Origin: Luteolibacter ambystomatis
Lineage (GTDB): Bacteria; Verrucomicrobiota; Verrucomicrobiia; Verrucomicrobiales; Akkermansiaceae
DNA length: 64,000 bases
Assembly: GCF_018137965.1 (NCBI RefSeq)
Contig: NZ_CP073100.1
Coordinates: 1,426,001-1,490,000, forward strand
Direction: 5' to 3'
Shown: in pieces, positions 19,301-27,153 of the stretch
Layout of the letters: each line of letters opens with the position of its first letter
Position numbering within the stretch: the first letter of the stretch is position 1
The notes under the pieces: generated by a model
The model's database searches: none
The model's input: the letters and a program-made list of their open reading frames with translations, nothing else
What the model was told of the DNA's origin: nothing
Made by a program: the position numbers and the translations under genes

Positions 19301-20147
19301 CACCGCAGCCACGCTGACGATGAACAACACTCTGGCACAGACCTTCGGCACCAATGGCGGCATCATCAGCGGTGCCATCAAGCTGGTGAAGACCGGTGCG
19401 GGCACCTTCAACCTCAGCGGCATCCATACCTACACTGGTGACACCACGGTGTCCGCGGGCAAGCTCAGCCTGACCAATGCCTACCTCGCGGATACGGCCG
19501 ATGTGCGTCTCGCGACCGGAGCCACGCTTGATCTGACCTTTGCGGGTACGGATACGATCGACGAGCTCTACATCGACGGCGTGGCGCAGGCTGGTGGCAC
19601 CTGGGGTGCGATCGGTTCAGGTGCGACCCATGAAACCGGGCTCATCACCGGCACCGGCAAGCTCCAGGTCACTACCGCTGGAGGCAGTGCGTTCGATACC
19701 TGGGCTTCCTCCAAGGGGTTGACTACCGGCAACAATGGCAAGGCGGATAATCCGGATGGCGATGGTCTCAACAACCTCGGTGAGTTCGCCCTCGATGGCA
19801 ATCCGCTCTCAGGCGTGCGCGCTGGTAAGGTGGTGGTGAAGGTCGCTCCGGTCAGCAGCGTGAACTACCTCACCCTGACTCTTCCGGTCCGTGGCAGCGG
19901 CACGACCTTCTCCGGTTCCACCGAGAAGGTATCGGCCCTTGTCGATGGCATCATCTACCACGTGCAGGGTTCCGATGACTTGACCAACTTCACCGCCACC
20001 GTGGTGGAGGTGACAGGCACGGATGCCACCAACATCCAGAGCGACCTGCCGGTTCTGTCCAGTGGTTGGTTCTATCGCACCTTCCGCTCGCAGAATCCGG
20101 TGAGCTCGACTTCCAAGACCTTCCTCCGCGCGAAGATCACGGAATAA
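13344..20147 (+). CDS. giant secreted protein with autotransporter-associated beta-strand repeats
   Basis: This 2267-residue protein has a signal peptide (KQTFAFLVFLTGACSSNLMA) and then almost only Gly/Thr/Ser/Asn/Ala-rich beta-helix sequence. At least six PATR-type repeats of the form KxGxGxLxLGGxxTYTGxTxVxxGTL are visible, for example around 15380, 15780, 16940, 18590 and 19390. Two W-NW modules occur at residues about 25-110 and 997-1089. A ~165-residue unit is duplicated (see repeats). The last ~150 residues contain WASSKGL and DNPDGDGLNNLGEFALDGNP, resembling a calcium-binding thrombospondin-3-like signature. No beta-barrel translocator is present, so it is not a classical autotransporter. 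It is probably an adhesin or surface fibre. The start at 13344 gives the signal peptide. A hairpin terminator follows. Confidence 0.85.
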   Translation: MKQTFAFLVFLTGACSSNLMAATATWTGAYTGVNWNADNGTSSNWTGGAGLFGKPAANDALIFSGTTGLANNNDLAAGTIFTSTTFDATAGAFVIGGNSIVLGGDVTNNSTNAQTINLPLTYTAVRTFNAASGDITLGGVLSGGAASGITKTGANKLTLAGSGTIGNAGAPFPLNLRNGTLRLNGGAYTITGEAAIGDASAGNGAAGNNVNLTIDQGSLAVSSWFSIARGNGVGAVSSDVVLNNAASITTANLGGGYNAASALNLPKGSLTLNNTSTFTVSNNGVNFNFGESAGSNLSVTLNGSSTFTHNAGTATRSRFGMTGKASFKVASPTATANFHAVQLGTAGGSGALINKGNLNLAAAANIGTDILAVGQSANGYGYFCNDNGAATNPTVTAQEVGFGGVASSGTGTGVVDIKSGTFITNSWFAMNRNQTANSSSDAQLNITGGTLKLANSATNNFVNWAGGTGTQTGVINVTGSGVLGSNGTSTDLSLQSADSANSIGIVSIASGGTVQVNSLNAEKYFVADGVNVTAGSSYVNFNNGTLRSNAASTKLLAATLTGVYIHSGGATFDTNGVNSTTAKGLQAPTGNGITSIAVATAGSGYIGRPNVKITGGGGVGATAMATYDEATGTITGITITSPGSGYTSTPTVTLVGGGAATAATVGTVSTGAVTSGGISKIGTGILSLGGTSTYTGATSVTGGTLDIAGTIGSGGGTAITSSTGLTEAATGVIAGASSVSITGGTSTLGGVNTYTGSTSVAAASSLALTGTLGSGTGTAVSTAGTFTESAAGVIAGSSSLSVSGGSASLAGANTYTGSTSVTGGTLTLTGTGNINSTSGLTVNGSGAKLVQTSSTTLSSPVNLGTGTVDGTGLVDTINVGHATGGVVANGNGSFSPLSVNNLTFNGTGAMNVAINSASPGLVVGALTTNAAGPVTLNVSNPIWSNGQTYDVVSYTSLGGAGYSAFTLGTVSGLGARQTANIQNSGASLQVVITGDNPTWTGALSNEWSTAVLASPKNWKSVNLGTSTDFLANDAVIFGDAATGSTSVNIAGGNVVPSSTTFNNTNFAYTIGSTGGFGIAGTGILIKSGINQLTLNSANTYSGGTQFNDGQLNINNASAIGTGPLTLTGSYLDNTSGSPVTLSTNNAQAWNSNALNFIGSNSLNLGTGNVTMSVSPVITTDGSATLTVGGSISGAFGISKTGAGTLALGGAASTFTGGVTFSSGTLAINGAAALGTGAFNIDGGAVLDNTSAGAVTLTTTNNGTWNNDITFTGTQSLNLGAGAITLGGTGDRTFNVVANAFTVGSFTSTQGLVKTGAGTLGLGAAGITNLGGTLTVQAGKIQTGINDLKATGLAGSGTIENGSGVVRWLYITNPVDNTFTGVLQDGAGVGKLGLLKAGAGKLTLTGNSSMGDQVTVNGGLLNVTGSLSLSKTVVPTALAAGGGIRVGTGATLGSAGEVWLSNVENTYGSLNIDGGTVNVGSWLAFGRGGGNGLLTHNGGTLNISTNNLTLGSFGGAATGTIDTLHGVATFRGSSVTDLSATAANQGNIYVGENTTGVMTMMESASVTAHGPNGVIIAKQNTTNSAGVFNLLGGVLTTTSITGGTGTSTANFNGGTVKAFADSATFIATLGNAFVRSGGLTVDLNGKTLTAPQALLAPPGSGISASGLVVSGSGYFEAPIVQITGGDGIGATAIASIDSSGNLTGITVTNPGRNYTVPPTFTLIGGGGTGSVTGTPALVANTSGAVTVKGAGSLTLGGANSYTGLTSVGDSATTNISTLGITNDSGLGSTDAGTIVHGVAPGAGTIGTSLLLGTVTIPAGEGITLDTGAAGQRSSIRVAGTADSAVINGNITLAGSGRAQLYSEGTGASSLVINGNISGTVGDSFAVRGGAAATATGTINGTVSIGTVPFQKTDASVWTINSTGNSWGATTISVGTLKLGVNDALPTTTGITIGQNGQSAIFDLNGKNQTITGLAGVAGSTAISVTSATAATLTMNNTLAQTFGTNGGIISGAIKLVKTGAGTFNLSGIHTYTGDTTVSAGKLSLTNAYLADTADVRLATGATLDLTFAGTDTIDELYIDGVAQAGGTWGAIGSGATHETGLITGTGKLQVTTAGGSAFDTWASSKGLTTGNNGKADNPDGDGLNNLGEFALDGNPLSGVRAGKVVVKVAPVSSVNYLTLTLPVRGSGTTFSGSTEKVSALVDGIIYHVQGSDDLTNFTATVVEVTGTDATNIQSDLPVLSSGWFYRTFRSQNPVSSTSKTFLRAKITE
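14965..15455 (+). repeat. first copy of an internal ~165-residue duplicated unit
   Basis: The encoded segment runs from FNNGTLRSNAASTKLLA through a GSGY...PNVKITGGGGVGATA half, a second GSGYTSTPTVTLVGGG half, and ends in a PATR repeat (GGTSTYTGATSV). A diverged second copy in the same gene lies at about 18173-18650 in the same order. Confidence 0.7.
18173..18650 (+). repeat. second copy of the internal ~165-residue duplicated unit
   Basis: It encodes FNGGTVKAFADSATFIATL, then GSGYFEAPIVQITGGDGIG, then YTVPPTFTLIGGGG and finally GGANSYTGLTSV, matching the copy at 14965-15455 in order. Third-position differences are many, so this is an old protein-level duplication rather than a recent DNA repeat. 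Confidence 0.7.
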
Positions 20148-20177
20148 TCCTTCGTCCTGCAGAAACCTCGGCGAACC

Positions 20178-20210
20178 AACGCCCCGGCTGGACCTTCCGG
20201 CCGGGGCGTT
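20178..20210 (+). terminator. rho-independent-like terminator after the first giant repeat protein
   Basis: AACGCCCCGG (20178-20187) pairs perfectly with 20201-20210 around a 13-nt loop, starting 31 nt past the stop. The sequence after the stem is TTGGTTTG, a weak T tract. Confidence 0.75.
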
Positions 20211-20338
20211 TGGTTTGAGTAGCTGGAGTCGTAAGACTTCAGGCGGTGTGGACATGCGCGGTTCCCCGCACTTCCAGTTCATTCTCGATTTCCGGAGTGG
20301 ATCCACCCACTCCAAAGTCCACGACTTCGGCTACAAAT

Positions 20339-21595
20339 TCACACCTTTTCCAGTGCCTGGAGCCGCTGGAGCAGCGGCGGATGTGAATAGTCGAGCCACA
20401 CCCGAAGCGGGTGAGGGGACGGGTGTGAAAGCTGGTCGGCGGAGAGCTTCTTCAGGGCTTCTGAAAGTGGCTTTGCATCACCGGTGGAGTTTGCGGCGAA
20501 GGCATCGGCCTCGAATTCGTGGCGGCGGGACCATGCATTCGCGAGGACTCCGAGCACACGGCTCACCGGTTCGAACAACAGGGTGAACAGGAGGATGCCC
20601 ACGTGCGGCGAAATTTGCGCGACACCGAAGGCATCGAACAACTGCCGGGAGAAAGCGCCGTGTGGATCGGTGGCCAGACCGAGGAGGAAGAACAACGCCG
20701 CCGATTGAAGCACGCCCACGAACAACCGCTGGCGGATGTGTCCGAGACGGAAGTGCCCGATCTCATGCGCCAGCACGCCGAGCAATTCATCCTCGCCGTG
20801 CTTCTCCATCAGTGTGTCGAACAGCGCGATTTTCTTGCGCTTGCCAAAGCCGGTGAAGAACGCGTTTGCCTTGGTGGATCGTTTCGATCCATCCATGACG
20901 AAGACGCCGGACAAGGGGAATCCGCAACGCTCGCCCAGTTCTTCGATGCGGCGCTTCAAACCGCCTTCCGGCATCGGGCTGAATTTGTTGAACAGAGGGA
21001 GAATCAACGATGGTGCCAGCCACGTGAGCAAAAGCTGGAATACCGTGAAAACCGCCCATGCCCACAGCCACGCGTGGGGCACCTGGAGGAAGATCCACAG
21101 AAGCGCCGCCGCGATCGGCACGCCCAGCACGGCGAGCATCAGCAGTCCTTTGATCTGATCTCCCCAGAAGGTTGCCTGCGTCGAGCGGTTGAAACCGAAT
21201 TTTTCCTCGATGACGAAGGTATCGTACCAGGAGAATGGCAGCCCGAGCAACTGGATGCCCAGGGCGCAGCAGGCAAAGAATACGAGACCGCTTGCGACCG
21301 GGCCATCATGTGCCAGCGCGCGGCTGGTTTCATCCAGCCACTGGAATCCACCGAGCATCCAGAACGCGATCGGCAGGGCCAGCATGACGCTGGAACGGAT
21401 GATTTGGAAAACCGCGTTCGTCCGCAGATAGGCCCGCGAGCGATCCAGGCTTTCCGCCGTCAGAATATCCGCAAGGGCAGGTGGAACGGTTTCCGGAAAT
21501 GCCTTCAGGTTCAGCAGCGCCGCCGCGAAGTCGAGATTCCACAGGGCGAACATCGAGATCAGGATCACGACCGCCAGAATGTTCCATTCCATCAT
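20339..21595 (-). CDS. M48 family (Ste24-like) integral-membrane zinc metalloprotease
   Basis: The 418-residue protein has several membrane segments (LAVVILISMFALWNLDFAAA near the N-terminus, then two pairs) and the zinc motif LGVLAHEIGHFRLGH at about residue 275, with a third zinc ligand in RRHEFEADAFA near 355. The cytosolic loop FVMDGSKRSTKANAFFTGFG and YDTFVIEEKFGFN resemble CAAX prenyl protease 1/Ste24. In bacteria, members work in membrane protein quality control. The start is MMEWN at 21595 (21592 is an equally good second Met). It converges with the giant repeat gene, and no operon partner is evident. Confidence 0.9.
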   Translation of the reverse strand: MMEWNILAVVILISMFALWNLDFAAALLNLKAFPETVPPALADILTAESLDRSRAYLRTNAVFQIIRSSVMLALPIAFWMLGGFQWLDETSRALAHDGPVASGLVFFACCALGIQLLGLPFSWYDTFVIEEKFGFNRSTQATFWGDQIKGLLMLAVLGVPIAAALLWIFLQVPHAWLWAWAVFTVFQLLLTWLAPSLILPLFNKFSPMPEGGLKRRIEELGERCGFPLSGVFVMDGSKRSTKANAFFTGFGKRKKIALFDTLMEKHGEDELLGVLAHEIGHFRLGHIRQRLFVGVLQSAALFFLLGLATDPHGAFSRQLFDAFGVAQISPHVGILLFTLLFEPVSRVLGVLANAWSRRHEFEADAFAANSTGDAKPLSEALKKLSADQLSHPSPHPLRVWLDYSHPPLLQRLQALEKV

Positions 21596-21776
21596 CTGGG
21601 CGCAGCATGCACCCGCTTGGCAGCCGGGCAAGTGCTGGAATTCCATCCCATGAAAGCGGGAATACGCGGGTGCGTGGTGATTTGTGTGATTCGTGGGTTA
21701 ATTGTTTTATTTTGAGTGGTTTGCGTGGTTTTGAATTGGCGTTGCGGCGGATGCGGGGCGTCGCTACATTGCGGCG

Positions 21777-23807
21777 ATGCCTTTCAGCTCCCTGTCGTCT
21801 CAACTTCGCGGACTTGCCGCCCTGTGCGTGGTCGCGACGTCATTTGCCGCGCAGGAGCCTCCGCCGGTGGCATCCAATGCACTTCCTTCGGCGGCGAAGG
21901 GCGCGAACGATGGCTCGATCAGCACCCGCAAGGATGCCCGCACGATCACCCTGCGGATTCCCGCGCCGCGCGGCCAGATCGTGGACCGTGAGGGCGAGCC
22001 GCTGGCACAGAATGTGATGGCGTATCAGGTGGCGCTTCAATTCAAGCAACTGGAAGCCGCCGACCGCGATTTCGTGGTCAACTGGGGCCGCACGCGCATC
22101 GCGCATGCGGCGGCGGTCGTGAAGAACCTCGCCATTCCCACGGATGACGAACTCTACGATCATTACCGCCACCGCCGCTGGCTGCCGCTGATCCTTTCCG
22201 AGCAGATCTCCGCCAAGGACGCGAAGGGGCTCGAATCGAAGCTCGGCTCGGACATGATCCTGCATCCGGTCTATCGCCGGTTTTATCCGGAGGAAGGGCT
22301 GGCAGCGCACGTCATCGGCTTCACCGGCAGCGTGGGCAAGCTGCCCACCGGTCCGATCAATTTCAACGAACCGCTGTGGGAGGAAGTGGAAGGCCGCTCG
22401 GGCCTTGAGAAGATCTACGACAAACAACTCGTCGGCGAGCCGGGCACGAAAAAGCTGCTGTTCGATGAAAGCGGCGAGAAGCTTTTCGATGAGCAGCCGA
22501 CCCGCCCGCGCACCGGCGGCACGGTGGTGACGACGATCAATGCCCGCTGGCAGAAGCTGGCGGAGAAGGTGCTGAAATCCGGCTGCAAACGCGGTGCCTT
22601 CGTGGTGATCGATGCAGTGACCGGAGAGGTATTGGTGATGGCTTCAAAGCCCACCTTCAATCTCAACACCATCGATACCGACTACAAGGCACTGGAAGCC
22701 GATCCCTCCCGGCCGATGGTGGCGTTGTCCTACCAGGGCACCTATCCGCCCGCCTCGACCTTCAAGCCCATCGTGGCGCTGGCCGCGCTCAACAATGGCA
22801 CCGTTTCGGAAGACACGGAGATCTATTGTCCCGCCGCCATCGAAATCGGCAACCATGTCTTCAACAACTGGAGCAAGGCTCCCGAAGGCTCGATCGACGT
22901 GAAGCGTGCGATCGCCCGCTCGTGCAACCCGTGGTTCTATCAGGTGGGCATCAAGGTCGGTCCCGGGAATTTCCTGAGCCTCGCCCGCCGTCTCGGTTAT
23001 GGTGAAAAGACCGGCTTGCCCTTGCTCGGTGAGAACAGTGGTCTGGTGCCGAACAACGAGTGGTTCCTGCAGCATGAAAAGCGCCGCATCCTTGATGGCG
23101 ACACCGCGAACCTTTCCATCGGCCAAGGCGTTCTGCTCGCCTCTCCGCTGCAAGTAGCCCAGGCCATGGCCGGAATCGCCAATGGCGGTGCGGTGCCGAA
23201 GCTCCAACTCGTCCGCCAGGTGCAGGACAGCCGCGGCCGTGTGACCGAGGCGAACCGTCCCGAACGCCGCGCCTGGCTGGGAGTCGATCCGGTGGCGGTG
23301 GAAGTGGTTCGGAAAGGCATGCGCGATGTGGTGAATGCGGGTTATGGCACCGGCAAGGCGGCACAACTCAGCTTCACCGAGATGTGTGGCAAGACCGGCA
23401 CGGCCCAGTGGGGTCCGGCCTCGAAGGAGCAGCGCCTCGCGTGGTTCGCCGGGTTCTTTCCTTTCGACAACCCGCGCTACTCGTTCGCCGTCCTGTATGA
23501 GGGCCGCCCGGGTGAAACCGTGTCCGGTGGCCGCATGGCCGCGCCGATGGTGAAGGCTTTCTTCGAGCCCTTGAAGGAAGAGATCAAGGAGACCATCGCG
23601 CCGCCGCCGAAGGCCGTGCTGATCGTGGAAGATGGAGATTCACCCAAGGGGGATGGCAAGCATCAGGAAACGATACTCAAGGCGATACCCGTGGAGTCGG
23701 GGGATGGGACGGTCGTCAATCCACCCGAACCGGAAGATATGCCCGCTCCCAAGGCCGTGCCGGTGGATCCGAAGGATCTGCCCGTGGAAACGGAAGACGG
23801 CCCGTGA
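21777..23807 (+). CDS. class B penicillin-binding protein (PBP2-like paralogue) with signal peptide
   Basis: The 676-residue transpeptidase has a short signal-like N-terminus (LRGLAALCVVATSFAAQEPP) rather than the usual uncleaved anchor. It has a dimerisation domain starting PAPRGQIVDREGEPLAQNV (about 62) and a transpeptidase domain. Active-site motifs are SxxK in ASTFKPI (about 327), SxN in ARSCNPW (about 381) and KTG in CGKTGTAQW (about 539). It cross-links peptidoglycan in the periplasm. It is a paralogue of mrdA at 40555-42708 and stands alone, outside the mre operon. A Pro/Asp/Glu-rich tail of about 75 residues repeats KAIPVE and KAVPVD, recalling the tail of the other PBP. It ends 12 nt from a convergent gene. 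Confidence 0.88.
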   Translation: MPFSSLSSQLRGLAALCVVATSFAAQEPPPVASNALPSAAKGANDGSISTRKDARTITLRIPAPRGQIVDREGEPLAQNVMAYQVALQFKQLEAADRDFVVNWGRTRIAHAAAVVKNLAIPTDDELYDHYRHRRWLPLILSEQISAKDAKGLESKLGSDMILHPVYRRFYPEEGLAAHVIGFTGSVGKLPTGPINFNEPLWEEVEGRSGLEKIYDKQLVGEPGTKKLLFDESGEKLFDEQPTRPRTGGTVVTTINARWQKLAEKVLKSGCKRGAFVVIDAVTGEVLVMASKPTFNLNTIDTDYKALEADPSRPMVALSYQGTYPPASTFKPIVALAALNNGTVSEDTEIYCPAAIEIGNHVFNNWSKAPEGSIDVKRAIARSCNPWFYQVGIKVGPGNFLSLARRLGYGEKTGLPLLGENSGLVPNNEWFLQHEKRRILDGDTANLSIGQGVLLASPLQVAQAMAGIANGGAVPKLQLVRQVQDSRGRVTEANRPERRAWLGVDPVAVEVVRKGMRDVVNAGYGTGKAAQLSFTEMCGKTGTAQWGPASKEQRLAWFAGFFPFDNPRYSFAVLYEGRPGETVSGGRMAAPMVKAFFEPLKEEIKETIAPPPKAVLIVEDGDSPKGDGKHQETILKAIPVESGDGTVVNPPEPEDMPAPKAVPVDPKDLPVETEDGP

Positions 23808-23819
23808 GGTGCCGTGGTG

Positions 23820-25043
23820 TTATTCCACCGGCAGGCCGTCCTCGGTTTTGACGGCCTGCCCTTTGAAGAGCTTCCCGGCCTGCCCGGCGAGCCGGAGATA
23901 GCGGTCACCCGGCACGTCCGGCTCGCTGACGAAGAGGCTCGTTCCCGTTGGTGGATCGTTGCGGACCTTGAAGATCGCCGTGCCTTCGTCCAGTTCATCG
24001 AACATGGCCACGTAGAGCGCCTTCGCTCCGGCGTCACGATATTGCATGGCTTGGAACCAGAAGAACCGGCCTCCATTTCGCGGGATCTGGTTGACCGGCA
24101 CGTCCTTGCCGCGGCCTGCCATGAGATTGTGCCAGCTGAAGCCGGGAAAGGCGACGGGCAGGTAGTCGAGCTGGTGATCGCGGCACCAGACGAGATCATC
24201 CTTCGCGGTGGTGGTGATGTAGCGCGCGGCATCCTCCGGCTTGCCATAGCGGCCCACCGTCCACGGACTGACCACGTCCGCCATGGCGATGATCTCGTGC
24301 AGCGCGGGGTCGGTGATGGCATCCCGCTGGAGCGTGCGCCAGTAGGTGGGCACGCCGAGCATGACGGTGCATCCGGCGTCCTTCTTGAAGAAAGTCACCA
24401 GCGCGCGCCATTCATCGAGCATCGCCGGACGGTCGTTGAAGCCCAGGCCCCACAGGGCGACCAAGGGCTTGCTACGATGTTTCAAGTAGCCGGTATCCGA
24501 AGCATCCGCGATCTGGAATTGCTTGCGCAGGTATTGCCAATCGTCGCTCACGAGACGGGCCTCGCCGGGTTTGATGCCGCTCAGGTCGTACATCAGCACC
24601 CAGTTCCGGGATGTATCCGCGGCGGCCTTGCGGCAATGCACCAGCACGTCATCGAGTGCGCGGCGGTATTTCGGGTCCTTCGTCGTGACGGCGAAACGTT
24701 GGAGAAAAACTCCGTCGATGCCATAAGCGCGCATCCATTCGAAGTGCTTCGCGATCACGGCCGGGTTGGTGGAGGAAAACACTTCGGCCACGCTGCCGTC
24801 CGGATGGCGGAAATCGGTTTTCACGCGGGCTGTCTCCGGCAGTTCACGGACGTCCGGCCACAACTCGATGCCACAGGAACCGGGCGCGAAGGCTTTGCCG
24901 CCGTAGTGGCTCCACCCCGTGCCATAACCATCCTCCGGAGTGCGGAACCAGCCTTGGTAGCCGCACATCACTTTGCCCGTGAGATCGTCCGCTGCGGCGG
25001 AAAGCAGCAGGCAGGCGGTGGAGAGGAATATTCGCAGGATCAT
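23820..25043 (-). CDS. secreted glycoside hydrolase family 71/99-like protein
   Basis: This 407-residue protein has a signal peptide (MILRIFLSTACLLLSAAADD). It matches the bacterial GH71/99-like group often annotated as xylosidase/arabinosidase: MCGYQGWFRTPEDG near residue 26, FEWMRAYGIDGVFLQRF, WVLMYDLSGI, WTVGRYG and FPGFSWHNL. Acidic residues in MYDLSG and MFDELDEGTA (about 350) are candidate catalytic groups. The group acts on alpha-linked glycans, but no substrate can be assigned. The start at 25043 gives the signal peptide directly. It converges with the PBP gene 12 nt away. Confidence 0.8.
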   Translation of the reverse strand: MILRIFLSTACLLLSAAADDLTGKVMCGYQGWFRTPEDGYGTGWSHYGGKAFAPGSCGIELWPDVRELPETARVKTDFRHPDGSVAEVFSSTNPAVIAKHFEWMRAYGIDGVFLQRFAVTTKDPKYRRALDDVLVHCRKAAADTSRNWVLMYDLSGIKPGEARLVSDDWQYLRKQFQIADASDTGYLKHRSKPLVALWGLGFNDRPAMLDEWRALVTFFKKDAGCTVMLGVPTYWRTLQRDAITDPALHEIIAMADVVSPWTVGRYGKPEDAARYITTTAKDDLVWCRDHQLDYLPVAFPGFSWHNLMAGRGKDVPVNQIPRNGGRFFWFQAMQYRDAGAKALYVAMFDELDEGTAIFKVRNDPPTGTSLFVSEPDVPGDRYLRLAGQAGKLFKGQAVKTEDGLPVE

Positions 25044-25199
25044 GGCAGGAGCGGGAAACCCCACGTCTAGTAAGGGGCAAAATATCCCGGTCTTTCCATC
25101 ATCCGCGAGGGATTTGAGGCCGCTTTGATGGTGATGCTCGCTGTTTCGAAGACTTTTTTGTAACCTCCGGCCGCTTTTCCGCGGATGGCGTGTAGAACG

Positions 25200-26066
25200 A
25201 TGAAACGGATCAAGAACATGACTTGCGTGCTGGTGGCGGCGATGGCCCCGCTGGCCATGGCGGCGGACGAACCCGCGCCGAAGCCCGTATGGGAGGTGCA
25301 AGCCCGCCTCAGCGGCGGGAAGAATCCGAAGATCGCCGGATGGTTCAAGGAGGTTTTCGGCCAGGCCAAGCTGACGGCGATCAAGACCGGCGGTGCCACG
25401 GTTCAGATCCGGGGCTTCCGAGGTGCCGAAGAGTCGAAACCAGAGTGGTCCGCTGAAATCCGGGGTCTGGAAGGAGAGCAGGAGCTCTTTGGCGAATTGG
25501 AGAAGGAAGGGGCGAAACGCGATGGGGATCGGATGATCTACAAGGCGGAGGGAGAAGAGGTGGTGTTCTGGCAGGCAGGCCCGGGAGTGGTGAAGCTGGT
25601 TTCGCCTGCGGGGATTCCATTCCGCGAGAGCGCGATGACACCTCTGCCGGAAGACACCTGGCTGGCTGGCTCGGTGGATTTCACCTTGTTGCCCAAGGAG
25701 CTTGTGGATTCATCCCTGCTGAAGATGACAAAGGGGCTCAGCTTCAGTGCTTCCAGTCCGGGTGTGGGTGCGTCTTTGAACCTCACGGTGAAACTGGCGG
25801 ATGCGGACCTGGCGGATCAGTTGGCCACGTTGGCCAAGGAGCTCTATGCCGAGGTGGTCAAAAAAGAGGAGGACGAGCCGGAGGTGTCTCATCCGGCGCT
25901 GGAAATGGAAAGCCGCGATGGCGAGATCAGTTTCACGGTCAAGCTGGATGACACCCAGCTCCAGCAACTGGTCGATGAAGTGAAAGTCGGCCTGAAGGAT
26001 GCCACCTCCGACGAAGGGGATGAAGAGAAAGGTGGAATTCACGTCGAGAAATCCTTCAGCTTCTGA
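25200..26066 (+). CDS. secreted protein of unknown function, first gene of a sigma/anti-sigma operon
   Basis: I do not recognise the family. The 288-residue product has a signal peptide (MKRIKNMTCVLVAAMAPLAMAAD) and a mature part that is strongly charged (Glu/Lys-rich) with alternating beta-like and helical stretches, ending in an acidic segment (DEGDEEKGG). Two segments resemble each other in pattern, LNLTVKLADADLADQLATLA (about 190) and ISFTVKLDDTQLQQLVDEVK (about 250), suggesting an internal repeat. An ECF sigma factor gene starts 33 nt downstream, so the protein may be a cell-envelope sensor or target of that sigma system. This role is inferred from position only. Confidence 0.6.
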   Translation: MKRIKNMTCVLVAAMAPLAMAADEPAPKPVWEVQARLSGGKNPKIAGWFKEVFGQAKLTAIKTGGATVQIRGFRGAEESKPEWSAEIRGLEGEQELFGELEKEGAKRDGDRMIYKAEGEEVVFWQAGPGVVKLVSPAGIPFRESAMTPLPEDTWLAGSVDFTLLPKELVDSSLLKMTKGLSFSASSPGVGASLNLTVKLADADLADQLATLAKELYAEVVKKEEDEPEVSHPALEMESRDGEISFTVKLDDTQLQQLVDEVKVGLKDATSDEGDEEKGGIHVEKSFSF

Positions 26067-26099
26067 GCAACCTCACCAAGCGACGATTCCAATCCCTCC

Positions 26100-26651
26100 G
26101 TGGCAGCCGATTTGGACAACGCCCTGGCCCTGCGATGGAAAGGCGGTGACGTGACCGCCTACAATGAACTGGTGCAGCGCCACATCGGCAGCCTCCGTGG
26201 ATATCTCTATTCCCGCTGTGGCAGGGACGCGGATGCCAGCGATCTTTGCCAGGAAGTCTTTATCGAAGTCTGCCTGAAGATCGCCAATTTCGATCCCGCC
26301 TACTCGTTCACCGCCTGGCTCTACACCATCGCGAGGAACAAGGTGGCCGATCTGTTCCGGAAGCAAAAGCCGCTGGAATTGTTCGTGCCGGAGCAACACA
26401 GCGCCGAGGACGATTCCCATCCCGCGAGAATCCACGAGGAACGGGATGCAGCCATCCACGCATGGGAGAAGATTTTCGAAATCCTGCCCGAAGCCCAGGC
26501 CACCGCGTTGTGGCTGAGAGCCCAGGGGCAGATGAGCGTCGAACAAATTGCTTCGACGATGGATCAAACCACCGCGAATGTAAAAGTCCTGCTGTTCCGC
26601 GCCCGCCAGCGCCTCGCCCGTGACTGGGAAAACCTCATCGCCAAATCCTGA
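26100..26651 (+). CDS. ECF-type RNA polymerase sigma factor
   Basis: The 183-residue protein has sigma region 2 (YNELVQRHIGSLRGYLY, DASDLCQEVFIEV, FTAWLYTIARNKVADLFRKQ) at about 20-90 and region 4 (EILPEAQATALWLRAQGQM, TTANVKVLLFRARQRL) at about 125-178. It directs core polymerase to a small regulon, probably envelope-related. It starts with GTG at 26100; no suitable ATG lies upstream in frame before the previous gene's stop. A zinc-finger anti-sigma gene starts 4 nt after its stop, which is the usual pairing. Confidence 0.9.
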   Translation: MAADLDNALALRWKGGDVTAYNELVQRHIGSLRGYLYSRCGRDADASDLCQEVFIEVCLKIANFDPAYSFTAWLYTIARNKVADLFRKQKPLELFVPEQHSAEDDSHPARIHEERDAAIHAWEKIFEILPEAQATALWLRAQGQMSVEQIASTMDQTTANVKVLLFRARQRLARDWENLIAKS

Positions 26652-26655
26652 TTTT

Positions 26656-27153
26656 ATGAGCACCCCGAATTCCCATTGCGAAGAAATCCAGATGATGATC
26701 TCCGAGGCTCTCGATGAGCAGCGGAATCTGCCGGAGATCGTGGCCTCTCACCTCTGCGGATGCACGGAATGCTCGGCATTCCTCGATTTTTGGACGAAAG
26801 GTGCCGGTGCTGGTCTGGCGGCTCCCATGCCGCCCACGGATCTGCGGCTGCGGGAAAAGATCCTTTCATTGCCGCGCACCGCCCGCAATGTCCCTGCGGA
26901 AGACAAGGGCCGGTTCCACCACTATCGCGGTATCTTCTCCGCAGTGGCCGCTGCGGTTGTGTTCATGGGCACGGCGTACCTTTTGCTGGATGTCATTCCG
27001 ATCAAGGAGCGGACGCGGGCAGTGGACAAGCCGGGCAATTCGCTGGCGAGCCGGGTGGCCCAACACCAGATCAGGGCATTGCGGACCGACCTCCGGAAAG
27101 GGGCGAGCGCGCTGCGTGGGCCGGTTTCCGGCATCAACCGCCTGCTGGATTGA
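26656..27153 (+). CDS. membrane anti-sigma factor with zinc-finger (ZAS-like) motif
   Basis: The 165-residue protein has a cytosolic N-terminus with HLCGCTECSAF, which fits the H-x3-C-x2-C zinc anti-sigma signature at about residues 33-42. A single membrane helix follows (FSAVAAAVVFMGTAYLLLDV, about 97-116), then a basic periplasmic tail. It should sequester the ECF sigma factor encoded 4 nt upstream and release it on an envelope or redox signal. It was recognised by motif and arrangement. The start at 26656 gives MSTPNSHCEEIQ, which is typical for the family. Confidence 0.82.
   Translation: MSTPNSHCEEIQMMISEALDEQRNLPEIVASHLCGCTECSAFLDFWTKGAGAGLAAPMPPTDLRLREKILSLPRTARNVPAEDKGRFHHYRGIFSAVAAAVVFMGTAYLLLDVIPIKERTRAVDKPGNSLASRVAQHQIRALRTDLRKGASALRGPVSGINRLLD

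Noticed and set aside
15377..19490. Regularly repeated DNA inside the giant gene, considered as a CRISPR-like array
   Set aside because: The repeats are protein-level, imperfect, in frame and irregularly spaced; there are no conserved repeat/spacer units.
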